Shown in pieces: positions 44,742 to 56,110 of a DNA stretch of 64,000 nucleotides. The notes beneath the pieces were generated by a model that saw only the letters and a program-made list of their open reading frames with translations, had not been told where the DNA came from and made no database searches. Positions within the stretch are counted from its first letter, which is position 1. Every line of letters begins with the position of its first letter. The position numbers and the translations under genes are program-made. The stretch comes from Ceriagrion tenellum (lineage: Eukaryota > Arthropoda > Insecta > Odonata > Coenagrionidae), in contig OY720640.1 in the NCBI GenBank assembly GCA_963169105.1, forward strand, positions 118,220,085 through 118,284,084. Direction: 5' to 3'.

Positions 44742-46183
44742 CTCCTCTCACTACTCTCCAACAATCCCCTCTCTCCAAACTTAAACAACTCCCTCACAAC
44801 CAACAACGATCATACAAAATAAACAAATTAAATATTAAAACACAAATACAAGAAATAAGAGAAAACGAAACATAAAATAATCAATAAACTTAGTAAACAT
44901 TTAAAACGCACGAAACAAACAATAACTCGAGGAACGGAGTGCAGCGGAAAGGACCGCGGCGTTACAGTAATATCCCTTTGCGGCGATAGGTAGACCAAGG
45001 GTCCACCCACTGTTGTGCTTCCCATAGAGGTTGTTTAAGCAAAATGTTATTTCAAGGTAAAAATCAATGAATTTGGTCTCATTTTAAAGAAAAAGGTCTC
45101 ACTCTTCCAAAGATGCCGAAATTTCAGCCCTCTTACGGAACTACTCTCCGATATTTTTGACGAAAGATACCCACCCTTTCACATTATTAATGGTGCGTTC
45201 ACGTACTCCAGAGAGACTTTATTTCAGAAAACAGAAACTTGTAACAGATTTGGTCAAAAAATGTAGTGTGTAGTTTGCATGTTTTCTAAACATTTTGGAA
45301 AATACATCATATTGTAACCGAATATACTTTTGCAGAATAAGTTAAAACCTTCCTTTATGGAGTTTGAAACGTACTTCTCAAAAAAGTAGTCAAGTTGAAG
45401 ACTTATAGACAAAATAGGGTGAGAATTTTTTTTCTCCAATGGACGCAACTATTGGCACCACTCGTCAAAAGATAGAAAAGATAATATTTACTGCGTTGGT
45501 TTAACGGCAGCGTCAGTGACCAACCACAGCCTCTCAACCAGGATATCTACACTTGTGAAGGTTTACGGGAACGTTAATTCCTCGCCAGTGACCATTCACA
45601 GTCACACACACTCGACCCAATTGGGATTCCTCACAGGGCTTTAGAGACCCCGTTGTGGATGCCTGAGTTTTGATCACAAACACACACAGCAATCACTCTC
45701 ACAAGCAATCACAAATCACTCACTCACACATTCAATAGGGCCCAGCTTCTGGGAGAATCAGGCTCGAGCTTGGTCAAAGAAATAAAACAGGAAAGGACGA
45801 GGATGTGCGTCGTATTCGCGTATTGAAGACATATAGAGATATCTCAAAACGTTAAATTCGAATATTGTCTCCGTTATGACTATGTTAATATTCGGACCGG
45901 GATAACCGACAAAGGACGATTATCCTCAACGAGAGAGGCTGAAAAAAACTACATTTATACCGCCCCTTAGAGCATGCTCTATATTCCAGTTCCTGCTTAC
46001 TTGGACGATTTCAAACTACAACTCAGCATCGTCCAAACTCTCTTCAGTACATTCATTAAACGCAACCACTTTCCTCCCATTCCCCTTTCGCCAAACATTC
46101 TATCACATATTTTATCCCAAAGCCAAAGTAAACTATCGTATCTATGACTGAACTAGTTTTGGCCATATTTTAAGTGTATTGGG
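44742..46183. other. AT-rich sequence with a TTAAGG-family interior copy
   Basis: 45060-45230 is an inverted, diverged copy of 34260-34430 (AATTTGGTCTCATTTTAAA, CCTCTTACGG, GTGCGTTCACGTACTCC). 45660-45740 is a CA/ACTC-rich simple stretch. No gene was recognised, and the next exon of the candidate gene was not found here. Confidence 0.4.
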
Positions 46184-46628
46184 TTAACCCTAAGAGTGCC
46201 AACGTCGCAGGGAGCGACGCTCAAAAATCATCGCCAAAGTGCCAGAGTCCCTTTGAGCGACTCTTTTTCCGATGGCTAGAAATGATAGCTGTAACTTAGT
46301 AATTCGTATGTTTTGCTTTGTCCTCTTTTGTTATACACTAGGCTAGGTATTGATATATTTTTTTTCTCAAAAAGATCAAAATTTCCTATTTTTATACCCA
46401 TTCGGATACGGACAAATTAATTTTTCTCTGCCTTTCATTCCCATCTTAAACTAACTTTTCAATTACATCTATCCTTGCAAAAATTGCCAAAACTCCTTTA
46501 GGTGAGTGAGCATGAAAAGGAATCTTTTGCTAATGGTTTTATAAATATCTTTCACAAAATCTTCATTTTTCTGAAAAATTACTTTTGAAACATTTGTTTG
46601 CAATTACGCTTGGTATTCAAAGGATTAA
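46184..46628. mobile_element. piggyBac-like MITE (TTAA-flanked)
   Basis: TTAA then CCCTAAGAGTGCCAACG (46184-46204) and the complement at the right, TTAA then TCCTTTGAATACCAAGCG (46611-46628), form imperfect inverted ends with TTAA on both sides. The interior is 440 bp of non-coding sequence, with an inner GTCGC/GCGAC pair near 46205-46260. TTAA plus CCYTTNGA-type ends fit piggyBac derivatives. Confidence 0.5.
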
Positions 46629-47039
46629 TATTCTTTCTTCTCTACCACCATGGTTACGCTTTTATGCTGTAAATATGTGCTAAATAGTTTCCCATGGCAC
46701 GCACCATGGTCGTCTTATGGCCTCTGCGGAGGCTATTTTTGTCCACGCACATTCAAGGATGAAACTGTGCATGGGTGTTCTTCTTAGTGATATCTGTAGA
46801 TAAGAGCGATATAGGTTAATATTATCCATTTGGTTTTTAGTCAATTTCATACTTTTTTACACGAAGCCTTATAGCAAATCAGAGGAACATTTTGCAAAGG
46901 AAACTTGATTTCATGCGAACTAATTGTATTCTAAACGTTGTAATAAAACATTTCTAACAACCATTCGGTTTATTGACAAATATCAAGCAGTCAAATATCG
47001 AGCAATATCGACAAGTCCTGATTAAGAGTCACTACTAAC
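46629..47039. other. Unassigned AT-rich sequence
   Basis: No gene or repeat family was recognised. Confidence 0.4.
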
Positions 47040-47885
47040 TGACTCTACAATTATTACTCAATTTTATACGTCTCGTTGGTAAAGGTACCTACTCTTGTAA
47101 GGGAAAAATTTATAACCATACACTTTTGAAAATTTAATCTAACTGCCAAGTGTCGCACCTTTCGTTTACAGCATCTAGGTCTTTCTCCAACGTAATTCTA
47201 TCAAACTCCGTGTTCATATGCCTGTAAAATACTGCGTCGTCCGCGAAAAGGTGATTGTTGCTCGTTAGGACGGTGGTGATATCATTAATATACAAATGAA
47301 ATGATAAGAGACAAATGACACTCCCCTGGGGTACACCGAATGTGACTTAACTGTATCTGAACTAGCGCCATTTAGAACTACCCTCTGTTCGCGGTTACTT
47401 ACGAAATCTTCAATCCAGCATATTATATAGTGATGTATTCCATAGGCTTTTAGCTTAATAATTACTTTTGAATGCGGAACTTCATCGAATTTTTTTTGAA
47501 ATCTAAAAATATCGGGTCTACCTGGGTGAACCTTTCTCCAGAGGAAAGAACATCGTGAAGAAAAAGGGCTAGCTGAGCTTCATAGGACCTGCCGTTTCGG
47601 AATCCATGCTGGTTTTGACTTTACAAGTTCTGAATATCTAAATACCTCATAATTGTGCTGAAGATTATATGTTCTAATACTTTTCCTGAGATGGACGTGA
47701 GGAAGATAGGTCTAGGTTACTTGGATCTTCCTTATCGCCGCTCTTAAAGATAGGAGTAACGTTCGCGATTTTCCAATCGCAAGGGACACGACGTTCTGCT
47801 AGCGATTTTTCATATACTATTTTCAAGTACGGTGATGCTTCTGACGCTAAATCGCAATATCGGGCCAGCATAATTTTCAATCAGT
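47040..47885 (-). pseudogene. Non-LTR retrotransposon RT domain, copy B
   Basis: From 47880 leftward: RYCDLASEASPYLKIVYEKS, VPCDWKIANVTPIFKSGDKE, then after a frame change the LFIHDVL, DAIFLDFKK and WIEDFVSNREQRVVLNG parts. It carries the same broken PQGS block as copy A. Unlike copy A it continues left of 47160 through the sequence matching 30845-30975, so this copy preserves more of the original insertion. The YADD region is damaged. Confidence 0.9.
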
Positions 47886-47929
47886 CCGCAAGGTTTTGGG
47901 AAACGGGGATCCTCTGTTAGTAGAGAATA

Positions 47930-48125
47930 CAGGCTTCCCACCCTGCCTGGCTCGGGCTCGAATCCCGGCGAATTTTTGCGGAAATCCCATTACCTTCTTC
48001 AGTAAAATGTTGAATAAAGGTCAAGTGTAGCACTCCCTCTGTCGGTGCGGACGTTCAACCATGGTGCCCCTGGAGCCGTTTAATAAGAGCAGGAAGGCGC
48101 CGACCACAGGTTTCCCTCCCCACTA
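47930..48125 (+). repeat. SINE-like fragment with B-box, copy B
   Basis: Same unit as 4808-5015: GGGCTCGAATCCCGGCGAAT, then GTGCGGACGTTCAACCATGG and TAAGAGCAGGAAGGCGCCGA. It is slightly longer in the middle (TGCCCCTGGAGCCGT). Confidence 0.5.
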
Positions 48126-49634
48126 CCTTCTCCTCCGAATAATGTGATAATGGTATCATTAGTTTGCTGACCTCTTGCAATAACTAGAATCGCTTTCCGA
48201 CCGTCGACAAAACTTTATATTTAATTGTTTACATATTTTAGAAAACAACTTTATTTTCTGGCGATTTTATTAATATTTCATGAACTCCCGCATACTAACG
48301 TATATATATTTTGTTGTAATATGATCATATGCGCACAGTTTTGCTTCTAAACGAGAAATAATGCTTTAAAGTTAAACTGTTCTCAGCAAAATCAAGATAT
48401 CACCACTAGACCAATCGAAATGAACAAGTTTCAATATAATTTCGCCTAACTTCCGAATACCACGCCAATATCTTTAGTCATAACATGCTTAACTAAAGGA
48501 AAAACTTAATAGTATAATCCTTGTAGCGTTTCCATTGCTGCATTCACGGTGAAGACTAACCTTAAATAAATGCAATTTAATGAAATGTGACCCAAGAATT
48601 TCCTTTCAGCATACTAGAAAAATTGTTAAAATACGCTTTCAATAACACTTGAATGCCGTTCTAACCACCTTAAGAACAAGCTAATTCCATCAACAGGTTT
48701 CACTCAACCATTTCTCAATTCCTTCAATAACCTAACACTCAGTTGTCTCCCTCGAATGACGGACCGACTGGATATATATGTAGGTACATACTTTTCTGAC
48801 TCATTATGAGAGGAACTCTTGAGAGAAGTGTATCGGCTTGCATTGGTGGCCAGTGTGCAGTAGTTTCCCATTCCGATGGGGTCAAGTTCCAATCAATGGG
48901 TCAGAACAGCGATTTGAAAATGAGTCCAAGAAAACTCGTCTCAAGCACCATGAAATTGTGATGTTTGCAGATAGTTGAAGTACGCGCGATTTTCCGGGTT
49001 ACCGAAAGATGCTATTTTATCCCCGCCCAGTATCTCTAAATGTAAAAGGTAATCGAAGAGACAAAATGATTTGGCTGAAGTTATGTGTACAAATATTGAA
49101 TGAACCTTATCTCTATAAGTACCTAAATGCAGAATAAAACGAAGCAAACCGCTGAGAATCTCCTTCAGCATAAATTATCCTTCTGTCCTATCTCTCTTCC
49201 ATTTCCTTTATCGTGTTCCCATTTATTTTCATAATTTCAGTCCCATAGTACCAACACCGCCTCCTCCTTGCATTAGTGTCAAATGGTCGGGCGAAGGAGA
49301 GTTAGAAGTATCACGTTCGCGTTGTTTTCATCCTGTTCATTTTTCAATGCGACATCGGCATCGGGATACCTTTCGCTCTTTATTTTCAAATTTCGGCCAG
49401 ACCGTTACCATCTCTCGTCCCCTCGCAGTGTAGAAACTTCGTCAAACCTTCCAAAATAATATGGAACCGAGGCCGTGGCCATATGACTTGAGTGTGCCAG
49501 GAGATGGTCGTGCGATCAGCCCAGGAGAGTGACGCAGGACAACCTGAGCATACTCAACGGCATTAGTTCATTCAAGCTTAGCGCGAAGTTCGTCGCTCGA
49601 TAAGATTTCACTAGTGCGATGACCTGGTGATGAG
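48126..49634. other. Duplicated sequence without recognised gene, copy B
   Basis: Equivalent to 5020-6530, including the RT scrap at 48160-48300. The minus ORF 48941-49171 differs from 5844-6074 by about two residues, but this lies in the near-identical block, so conservation cannot be read as coding constraint. Confidence 0.4.
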
Positions 49635-49960
49635 AAGATTGACGTGTGTTAATTATGAGGCATTGGCTATGTGTAGTGAGTGTGTTGCTTTCTAGTTTCA
49701 CGTGTTTCAACTTTACGTGCTCGGATTTAGTTTTTGCATGGGGAAGGATTGCATTATGCATACCGATGTAGCAAAATATCCGTGCGGAGCCTCGATTCGC
49801 TTACAGGAATACGGGGTATTCCTTTTATTCAAAGAAAAGGTTTACACAGTTTCTCGCCATCAACAATGCCAAGTAAAGTGTATGCTACAGTGTCTTTTCA
49901 TTTAAGTGAAGTGTCATGAACGAAGTGTCTTTTCATTTAAGTGTGTTCGTGTAATGTTCT
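49635..49960 (+). other. Short ORF retained in both duplicates, copy B
   Basis: The frame 49702-49905 keeps FSFCMGKDCIMH and GASIRLQEYG-FLLFKEKVY, as in 6549-6809, with an altered N-terminus and C-terminus. A 25-bp unit containing GAAGTGTCTTTTCATTTAAG is doubled at 49891-49940 only in this copy. Confidence 0.2.
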
Positions 49961-51805
49961 GAGTGCGCCCTACAGTTACGAATGATGTGCAAAATCCCAA
50001 GGGTTCCGGCAAACTTCAGTGCTCCTGGGCTTCTTTCGCGCGACATTAGACTTCATAATTCCCTGTAGTCCGGTGTGATTGAAAATCACAAATAATGGAT
50101 GGCATATCATATAAATTTCAGGTATGTAAATATGCTAACCAGCGATTGCTATACCTACCGGGAGTGTTTTATCAAGCTCTATTGTTGAGGGCCAGGATAA
50201 TGTTAGTAATCATAAGTCATAACTTAAGTATGTGACTATATTTCATTTTAGGTGCAGATGGACAAAACGTTTAACGAAATAAAAGTTTTGAGAAACGAAG
50301 GTACTTTAACTATTCGGGTGTTCACCACGTTGCTTGCTTCCGCTGACAACACTTTCGCCCTCCACATCGATCTGTAAAGTCCCGCGTAGAACACAGAAGA
50401 ATTTGTCGACAGCAGAAACAACTAATGCAGTGAGCACCAAAAAAAATGCTAGTCATTATTTAAAAACCGCGGAAACCTACGATTGAATAACTGAGAAATA
50501 TTTTGGTGGATTGCTCTGTCTTTCGGTATCTTTTGTGTATTTGTATCTCTGTCGGTATATTTTGTCCACGTTATCGATCTGAGGGGAGAAATGAATTCTT
50601 GTACTTTTCCCGGTCCTGTTGTATCACTTATGATGCTCTTCTTCAGTGAATTACTCCGCCCCTCATTCGAAATTCTGGCCACTGACTGCGTTCGATGATA
50701 AGGTATTTATAGTACAAGTTTTTCAGGTTATTTTCACTGATTTTCATAGTTCAACTGACGTAGCGAGGGAGTAAAATATTAGCCTCGGAGAGAACCCCAA
50801 ACTCGTGTGATCTAAAGTAGTCTGCTAATCAGAGTCTCACGTAAAACCTCATAATTTCTAGCCTCTTTAGTCTAGTCTTGCTAATGGCTGTTTAACATTT
50901 TCTATTCCATTGATGTTAATAGCGTGTTGCATTCGTCTGCATTCGTGATCTAAATCTTTCCTACACAAAAATCATAAATGCATGCACGAAATGTAACTGA
51001 AGAAAGATTATTGATTCTCTAACTTCTTAGCAGGCGATCTAAATTATAACTAGGAAAAATACCAGTTCAGTCTATTTATTTGAAAGTTAGTACTGAGTAG
51101 TATTTTTATTATTTTCCTTTAAATGTCGGGCTATAATCATCTTAATATTACCGCTATATATTACTGCATTCAAGAAGTTATTACATGAGTGCAACAGCGA
51201 AGAAATATTTTCTCATTGCTCGCGTTCAAACGATGGATACACCATATTAATGGTAGATGCACAGGCAGGAGAGATAAAATGAACGATTTTTTATGCTGCT
51301 GAAAGATTAGCACAATCATTAACACTCTCCTTCAATAAATATTTAGCATATTTGAGCATTTTATTGGAATATTCCAAATTTTATTTTGAAAGGTTCTCTC
51401 CTCTGATTATTCCACGAGAGTCAATTTATCCTTACACTCGAAAGCTACCATTACATTCCTCATGTTCTCTTTTTATTTTTTACACCATCCAAGCTAAAAT
51501 CATCTTGGCACTTCAATTTCCTTCAGAAAGTACTTGTAAAACGTGTGACTGCGCTATTATTTAGTCATTTGTAAAGTATATGACGACTGCTTTGGAATAA
51601 AAGGCACTGGATTGACAGTGGAAATCTCTTTTTATCATGTTAAAAAAGTGCGATTACCCTGACATCAGAACAAGCATTCATCATACCTTAAGATTGAAAA
51701 CACCAGCCGTGGTGAATTTAGTACGCCTACGAAAATAACGGGCAGTGATCTTCTTATGACTTCGTTTGAAAAAGTTCTCGTTTATTACTAGTCTAACACC
51801 GCATT
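49961..51805. other. Duplicated AT-rich sequence, copy B
   Basis: Matches 6850-8690. Includes the dispersed repeat member at 51480-51670. No gene was recognised. Confidence 0.4.
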
Positions 51806-52893
51806 AAAAGAATTGGGTTAAAAACAATTAAAAATGGCAAAGCTGCATACTTTCGATAGCATTTAAAATATTAAAGTCATCAAATTCTTGACCAAAGAAC
51901 ATTATAACTAACGAAAATACATGTAAAATAAGATTCTTTGACAAAAATTAATGAAAGTAATGTGACGATAACTTAGATCAGTTCCTGTCAGTAATGTGAT
52001 CTAATAATAGAAGATGCAGAAGTTTTTGGTCCGAGTTAATGCACTATATAGCAAATGTTTCTTATATTCCTTTCGCACTTCGTTCTTCAGTCATGACACG
52101 TACGGTACAATTTATTTGTGAGTTTATTGGATAAATAGCTAACTTAAGTCTTACACAAGGCTTCCTTAGATTTTGTCCTTATTTTAAAATAATAATTCAC
52201 ACGAATGGTTTCGAAATTACTTCTCTCATAATATCCTTCCAGGATAACTTTTGTTTCCTACCTCGTTGACTATTGACAAGGGTTCTAGTCCTACCTAGGT
52301 TACACTGCTCAGAACATAGGTATTTGCGGAGCTATGGATTTGTGTGTAAGATTAAGATTTATAAAAAGGTTCTAAGGACTAAAATATATAAAAACGGATG
52401 ACGATAACTATTCGGATGTTCAAGCCAGAATTCATTGGAGCTAGGGTTTATTGATGCGGCGAAAATGTGACTAATTTTGACTGGAGCGAACCTATACACA
52501 GTTGTTACACCAAACGCAGTATATGTTCAGTGGTAGGGCATTATATCCTACCTTTATAGTAATTTCGTATTTGCAGGTAGTTACATAATTCCTGTCGGGG
52601 ACGCGAATAGTAATGAATGGGGGACGAACATACACCCTAGTTAGACGCCAAGCGCCATTGTTAATATACCGGAACTTTTTCCTCCTTTTGATACATTCTT
52701 TCATCCAAATCCGCCAGAATATCGTGGGTTACTTCATCATGACCTCTCATTCCACAGGACTTATCTTTATTTAATAGTTTGTCCTGTTGAAGATTTTGGA
52801 ATGTTTTCTTAAAATCCAAGGATAATGTGCATATACACTCGGTTATACGATTTTTTGGAAAGCGTATCAATTGGTAGAATTGTCCAAATTTGG
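51806..52893. other. Copy-B-only sequence
   Basis: Absent from copy A, where 8690 jumps to the equivalent of 54880. Mostly AT-rich. Minus ORFs 52492-52704 and 52661-52870 overlap each other and have no secure motif; LSLDFKKTFQNLQQDKLLNK (52850-52790) faintly recalls the FLDF-KAFD-V-H--LL block of RTs. Confidence 0.4.
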
Positions 52894-53074
52894 TTTTCCA
52901 TGTTCAGGAATTAACAAACTATGTAAGTTTTACTCAGAATATTTATTGTACGACCGGTTTCGTCGAATAGTTGGCATCAGGACCTGATGATGTCGACTAT
53001 TCGACGAAACCAGTCGCACAATAAATATTCTGAGTAAAACTTACAAAATTTGTTTTTTCCTGAACATGGAAAAG
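52894..53074. repeat. Foldback repeat with hammerhead-like core
   Basis: Outer arms TTTTCCATGTTCAGGAA (52894) and TTCCTGAACATGGAAAA (53058). Inner 50-base arms 52922-52971 and 52996-53045 differ at only two positions. On the plus strand CTGATGA (52984-52990), one U, stem GTCGA/TCGAC with a CTAT loop, GAAAC (53006-53010), CA, then GTC (53013-53015) follow the hammerhead order. It lies at the 3' flank of the non-LTR element, within the segment missing from copy A. Confidence 0.8.
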
Positions 53075-53329
53075 TTTTACAAAGTTAAGGCTGAAACTAT
53101 TGAATTTGGTTTTTCATGGTGGAAATAACGGATGTACGCCAGTTTTCAACATTCCCTGGAGCAAGAAAAAGGTTGTTAGTTATTTCTCAGGTGTTTTTAG
53201 TTTATTACCTTTAATTGTTGACTAATACATAGAAACATACTTATAGAAACAGTGCTACGCGGAGAATTAGCTCATGGAGCACATTAAGCAGTTATCTCGT
53301 CCCGACCAGGGGATGAGAGACATTTACCT

Positions 53330-56110
53330 CTACATCTACATAATACACCGCGAGCCGCCGCATTGGGGCGTGGCAGGGGCTGTTAGGTCACCAGCCGTGT
53401 GGTGTAAGTTTTTAGGAGATGAAATGGTGACACGTGATATAGGAGTGTATTTATTGGAGCTAAATTTTATTTTAAGTTTTTGTACCAAAATGTTCGGTAG
53501 TGTATCACTCTTATTATACCGCATCTGTCGAACCTAGAGATGTAGTCAGGAGTCATGATAATATTCCTTATGTCGCTCTGAAAAACATCAGTTCTGAATT
53601 TATCAAGCAAGCTAAGCCTAGCGTGTAGCCTCCGAGTCTATAGGGACTCCCGCCTTAATCCCTGTAAAAGCTGTGAGACACTATGTGTACGGTCGTAGCA
53701 GTTTTTCACGAAGCGCGCTGCTTTCTATTGTATTTAATTGATTTTTTTTGTTAAGTCTATTTGACCAGGGTCCCAAATGTTCGCGGCATATTCGAGGTGT
53801 GGCCACACCAGAGCGAAGTAGCATCTCTCTTTTACTATTTAATCCGAGGACCTTCCTTTTATACGTCAAAAAACTAGTTTCTTTATTGCTGCGCCACACA
53901 TGTTCTTTATGTGTAATCCCCAAGATATATCAGATGTTAAGGTATTTCCAAGAAAGTTAACAGTATCTGAAATATAATGTTTACTCCACCAACAGTATAG
54001 ACATAGCATTTTTGCGATGACTTTCGCAGGAAGTGAACTGCGGTGCATTTGCTGATATTCAGTTCTAACCCCCACTTCTAGCACCACGAATGTTGTTAAG
54101 GTCCGATGATAGAGCTTCAAACTCCGCGTCTTCGCTCATTTCACGGTAGATAACTGTATCGTCTATAAATAATCTTAATTTACTGATAACTATAGAACTT
54201 AGGTCATTAATATAAATAAGGAATAAAAAAGGGCCGATCACACATCCTTGAGGATCGCCGGATGTAACTTCGACCATGTCAGAGCTAAAACCATCGATAA
54301 CTACTTTTTGTTGTCGATCACTGAGAAAGTCATTTATCCAATTCACTATTTTTCTATTAACTCCGCATGATCATAATTAATATACGATTTTTTCAGGGGA
54401 ACCTTGTCGAATTTCTTCTTAAAATCAAGGAATATCGCGTCGACTTCCTTAATCGATTCACCTGATTTTAGAGTATCATTAATGATGAGCGCAAGTTGTG
54501 TTTCGCAGGACCTATCCATACGGAAGCCGTGATGACTGTTGTGTAAGAAGTTACGATTTTCCAGGAATGTCATAATATTATTATTGACAATGCGTTCGTG
54601 GATCTTGCATAAAAGTGATGTTAGCGATATAGGCCGGTAATTTCCTGGGTCACTTCTATTTCCTTTTTTTAATACCGGAGAGAATTTGGATATTTTCTAG
54701 TCTTGGGGCACCTTGCCTTCGGGTAAGGATTTTTAAAATATAATTTCTAAGAATGGTGCAATCTGTGGCGCTAGCTCCTTCAGCACGCGTGTAGGTACTC
54801 CTTCTGGACCTGGGGAATCGTTACTTTTAATCTAAACGCAGTTGTTTATGTATTCCATCACGTTGAATTGTTATGTCAGCCATCGGATCGTTAAAGTCAG
54901 GAATGTCCAAATTGTGAATTGTATCATCCTTAGTGAATACACTTTCAAAGTAGAGGTTTAATAAATTGGCTTTGTCGATATTGTTGGTGACCACTTTGCC
55001 GTTCATATCCAGTAAAGACTCTACTGTCGAAGATTATCCCTGCAGCTCTCTCGCGTAAGACCAGAATGACTTAGGATTTTCATCTAATAATTCACCGAGG
55101 ATTTTTTTCTTGAAGTTTCGCGGAGTAGCACGCATTATTTCCTTCGTTTTTGAATGCTTAACAATGTATATTTCTCTCGCCGCAAGCTCCGTTGTTTTTT
55201 ACTTAACTTAATAGAATTGTTTTATACATTGTGTAATTTCCTTTGTATCCTGAGCTCCCGCCTTACTTCGTGGTTATACCAACGAGGTTCTTTACTCTCC
55301 CGTTTGAATTTGTATGGAATATATTCATCGATTCCATTATGTAGTATTTCCAAAAAATATCTCCATGACACTTCGGTGCTCTCGATTTTCATTGCTGCAA
55401 CGAATTTTGTGAATGAAGCTTCTAACGTCTCTCCGAATTTTACGTAATCGCATTTTTCAAATAAGTAGACTTTACATTTGTGTTTGACAATAGAATCTAC
55501 CGATGTTTTCAAATTCGTAAAAAATTACTTTATGATCACTTATGCCTTCGAGGATATCGACGTGTTTAACCATTGTAGCGTGACTAACAGCTAAAAGGTC
55601 TAATATTTTATTAACTCTCTTAGGTTCGTTTACTATTTGAGTAAGAGAGTGGTGTGAAAGCGTATTTAGTAAGGCCTCGCTTATATCACGCTTCCTTGAA
55701 CTGGTTCAACGCTATTGGTATTCCAAATTATAGCCGGGAGGTTGAAATCCCCACCGATAATTATCACGCTTTTGTTATCTTTCGAGGTAAATGATGTTAA
55801 TTGAGTTTCTAATTTGTACAAAACGTCGATTTTGGTATTTGGTGGCCTGTAAAATGAGCATATATGCATATTTCTTTTGATTTGTTGCATAATGGTACTC
55901 CAATCGCTATCCATTCCAATGTCATCTAAAATGTGTGCGGTTCTATTCAAATAAGATTTCATTGCTTTGAATACTCCGCCACCAGTCCTATCTGGTCGAT
56001 CAAGTCGATGGATTTTTTTATCCTGTCGGAGAAAATTCGCTGTCGTTAATATTCTCTGCAAGCCAGCTCTCTGTTCCAATTACTGTCAGCGTTTTCAAAT
56101 GTATGCTCAA
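53330..56110 (-). pseudogene. Near-full-length non-LTR retrotransposon ORF2 (endonuclease + RT)
   Basis: The minus strand holds, in order: EEP endonuclease (56079-55681; SYLNRTAHILDDIGMDSDWS, CSFYRPPNTKIDVLYKLETQ, IIIGGDFNLPAIIWN). Then a linker with SDH-like remains and VYLFEKCDYVKFGETLEASF, then WRYFLEILHNGIDEYIPYKF (55512-55222). Then the RT: NSHHGFRMDRSCETQLALII, AIFLDFKKKFDKVPLK, WINDFLSDRQQKVVIDGFSS, VEVTSGDPQGCVIGPFLFLI, and LRLFIDDTVIYREM with FIDD in place of YADD. The post-RT tail follows (MLLRSGVATPRICREHLGPW, to 53690), with the 3' end GGCGGCTCGCGGTGTATTAT then GTAGATGTAGAG at 53328-53360. Frameshifts and stops lie between blocks. A CR1/L2/Jockey-type element; ORF1 and the first ~60 endonuclease residues are missing. 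It predates the duplication because copy A keeps its 5' part. Confidence 0.92.

Noticed and set aside
44020..44784. ORFs of 116-183 codons around the second exon
   Set aside because: They cross the acceptor or donor, run into the foldback at 44586, or lie on the opposite strand. Composition explains their length.
45480..45560. Possible tRNA-like sequence (GCGTTGGTTTAACGGCAGCG)
   Set aside because: No B-box at the proper distance, and the stems do not pair.
45660..45740. CRISPR-like or satellite-like CACTCAC spacing
   Set aside because: It is an irregular simple CA/ACTC-rich stretch; there are no regular repeats or spacers, and the context is eukaryotic.
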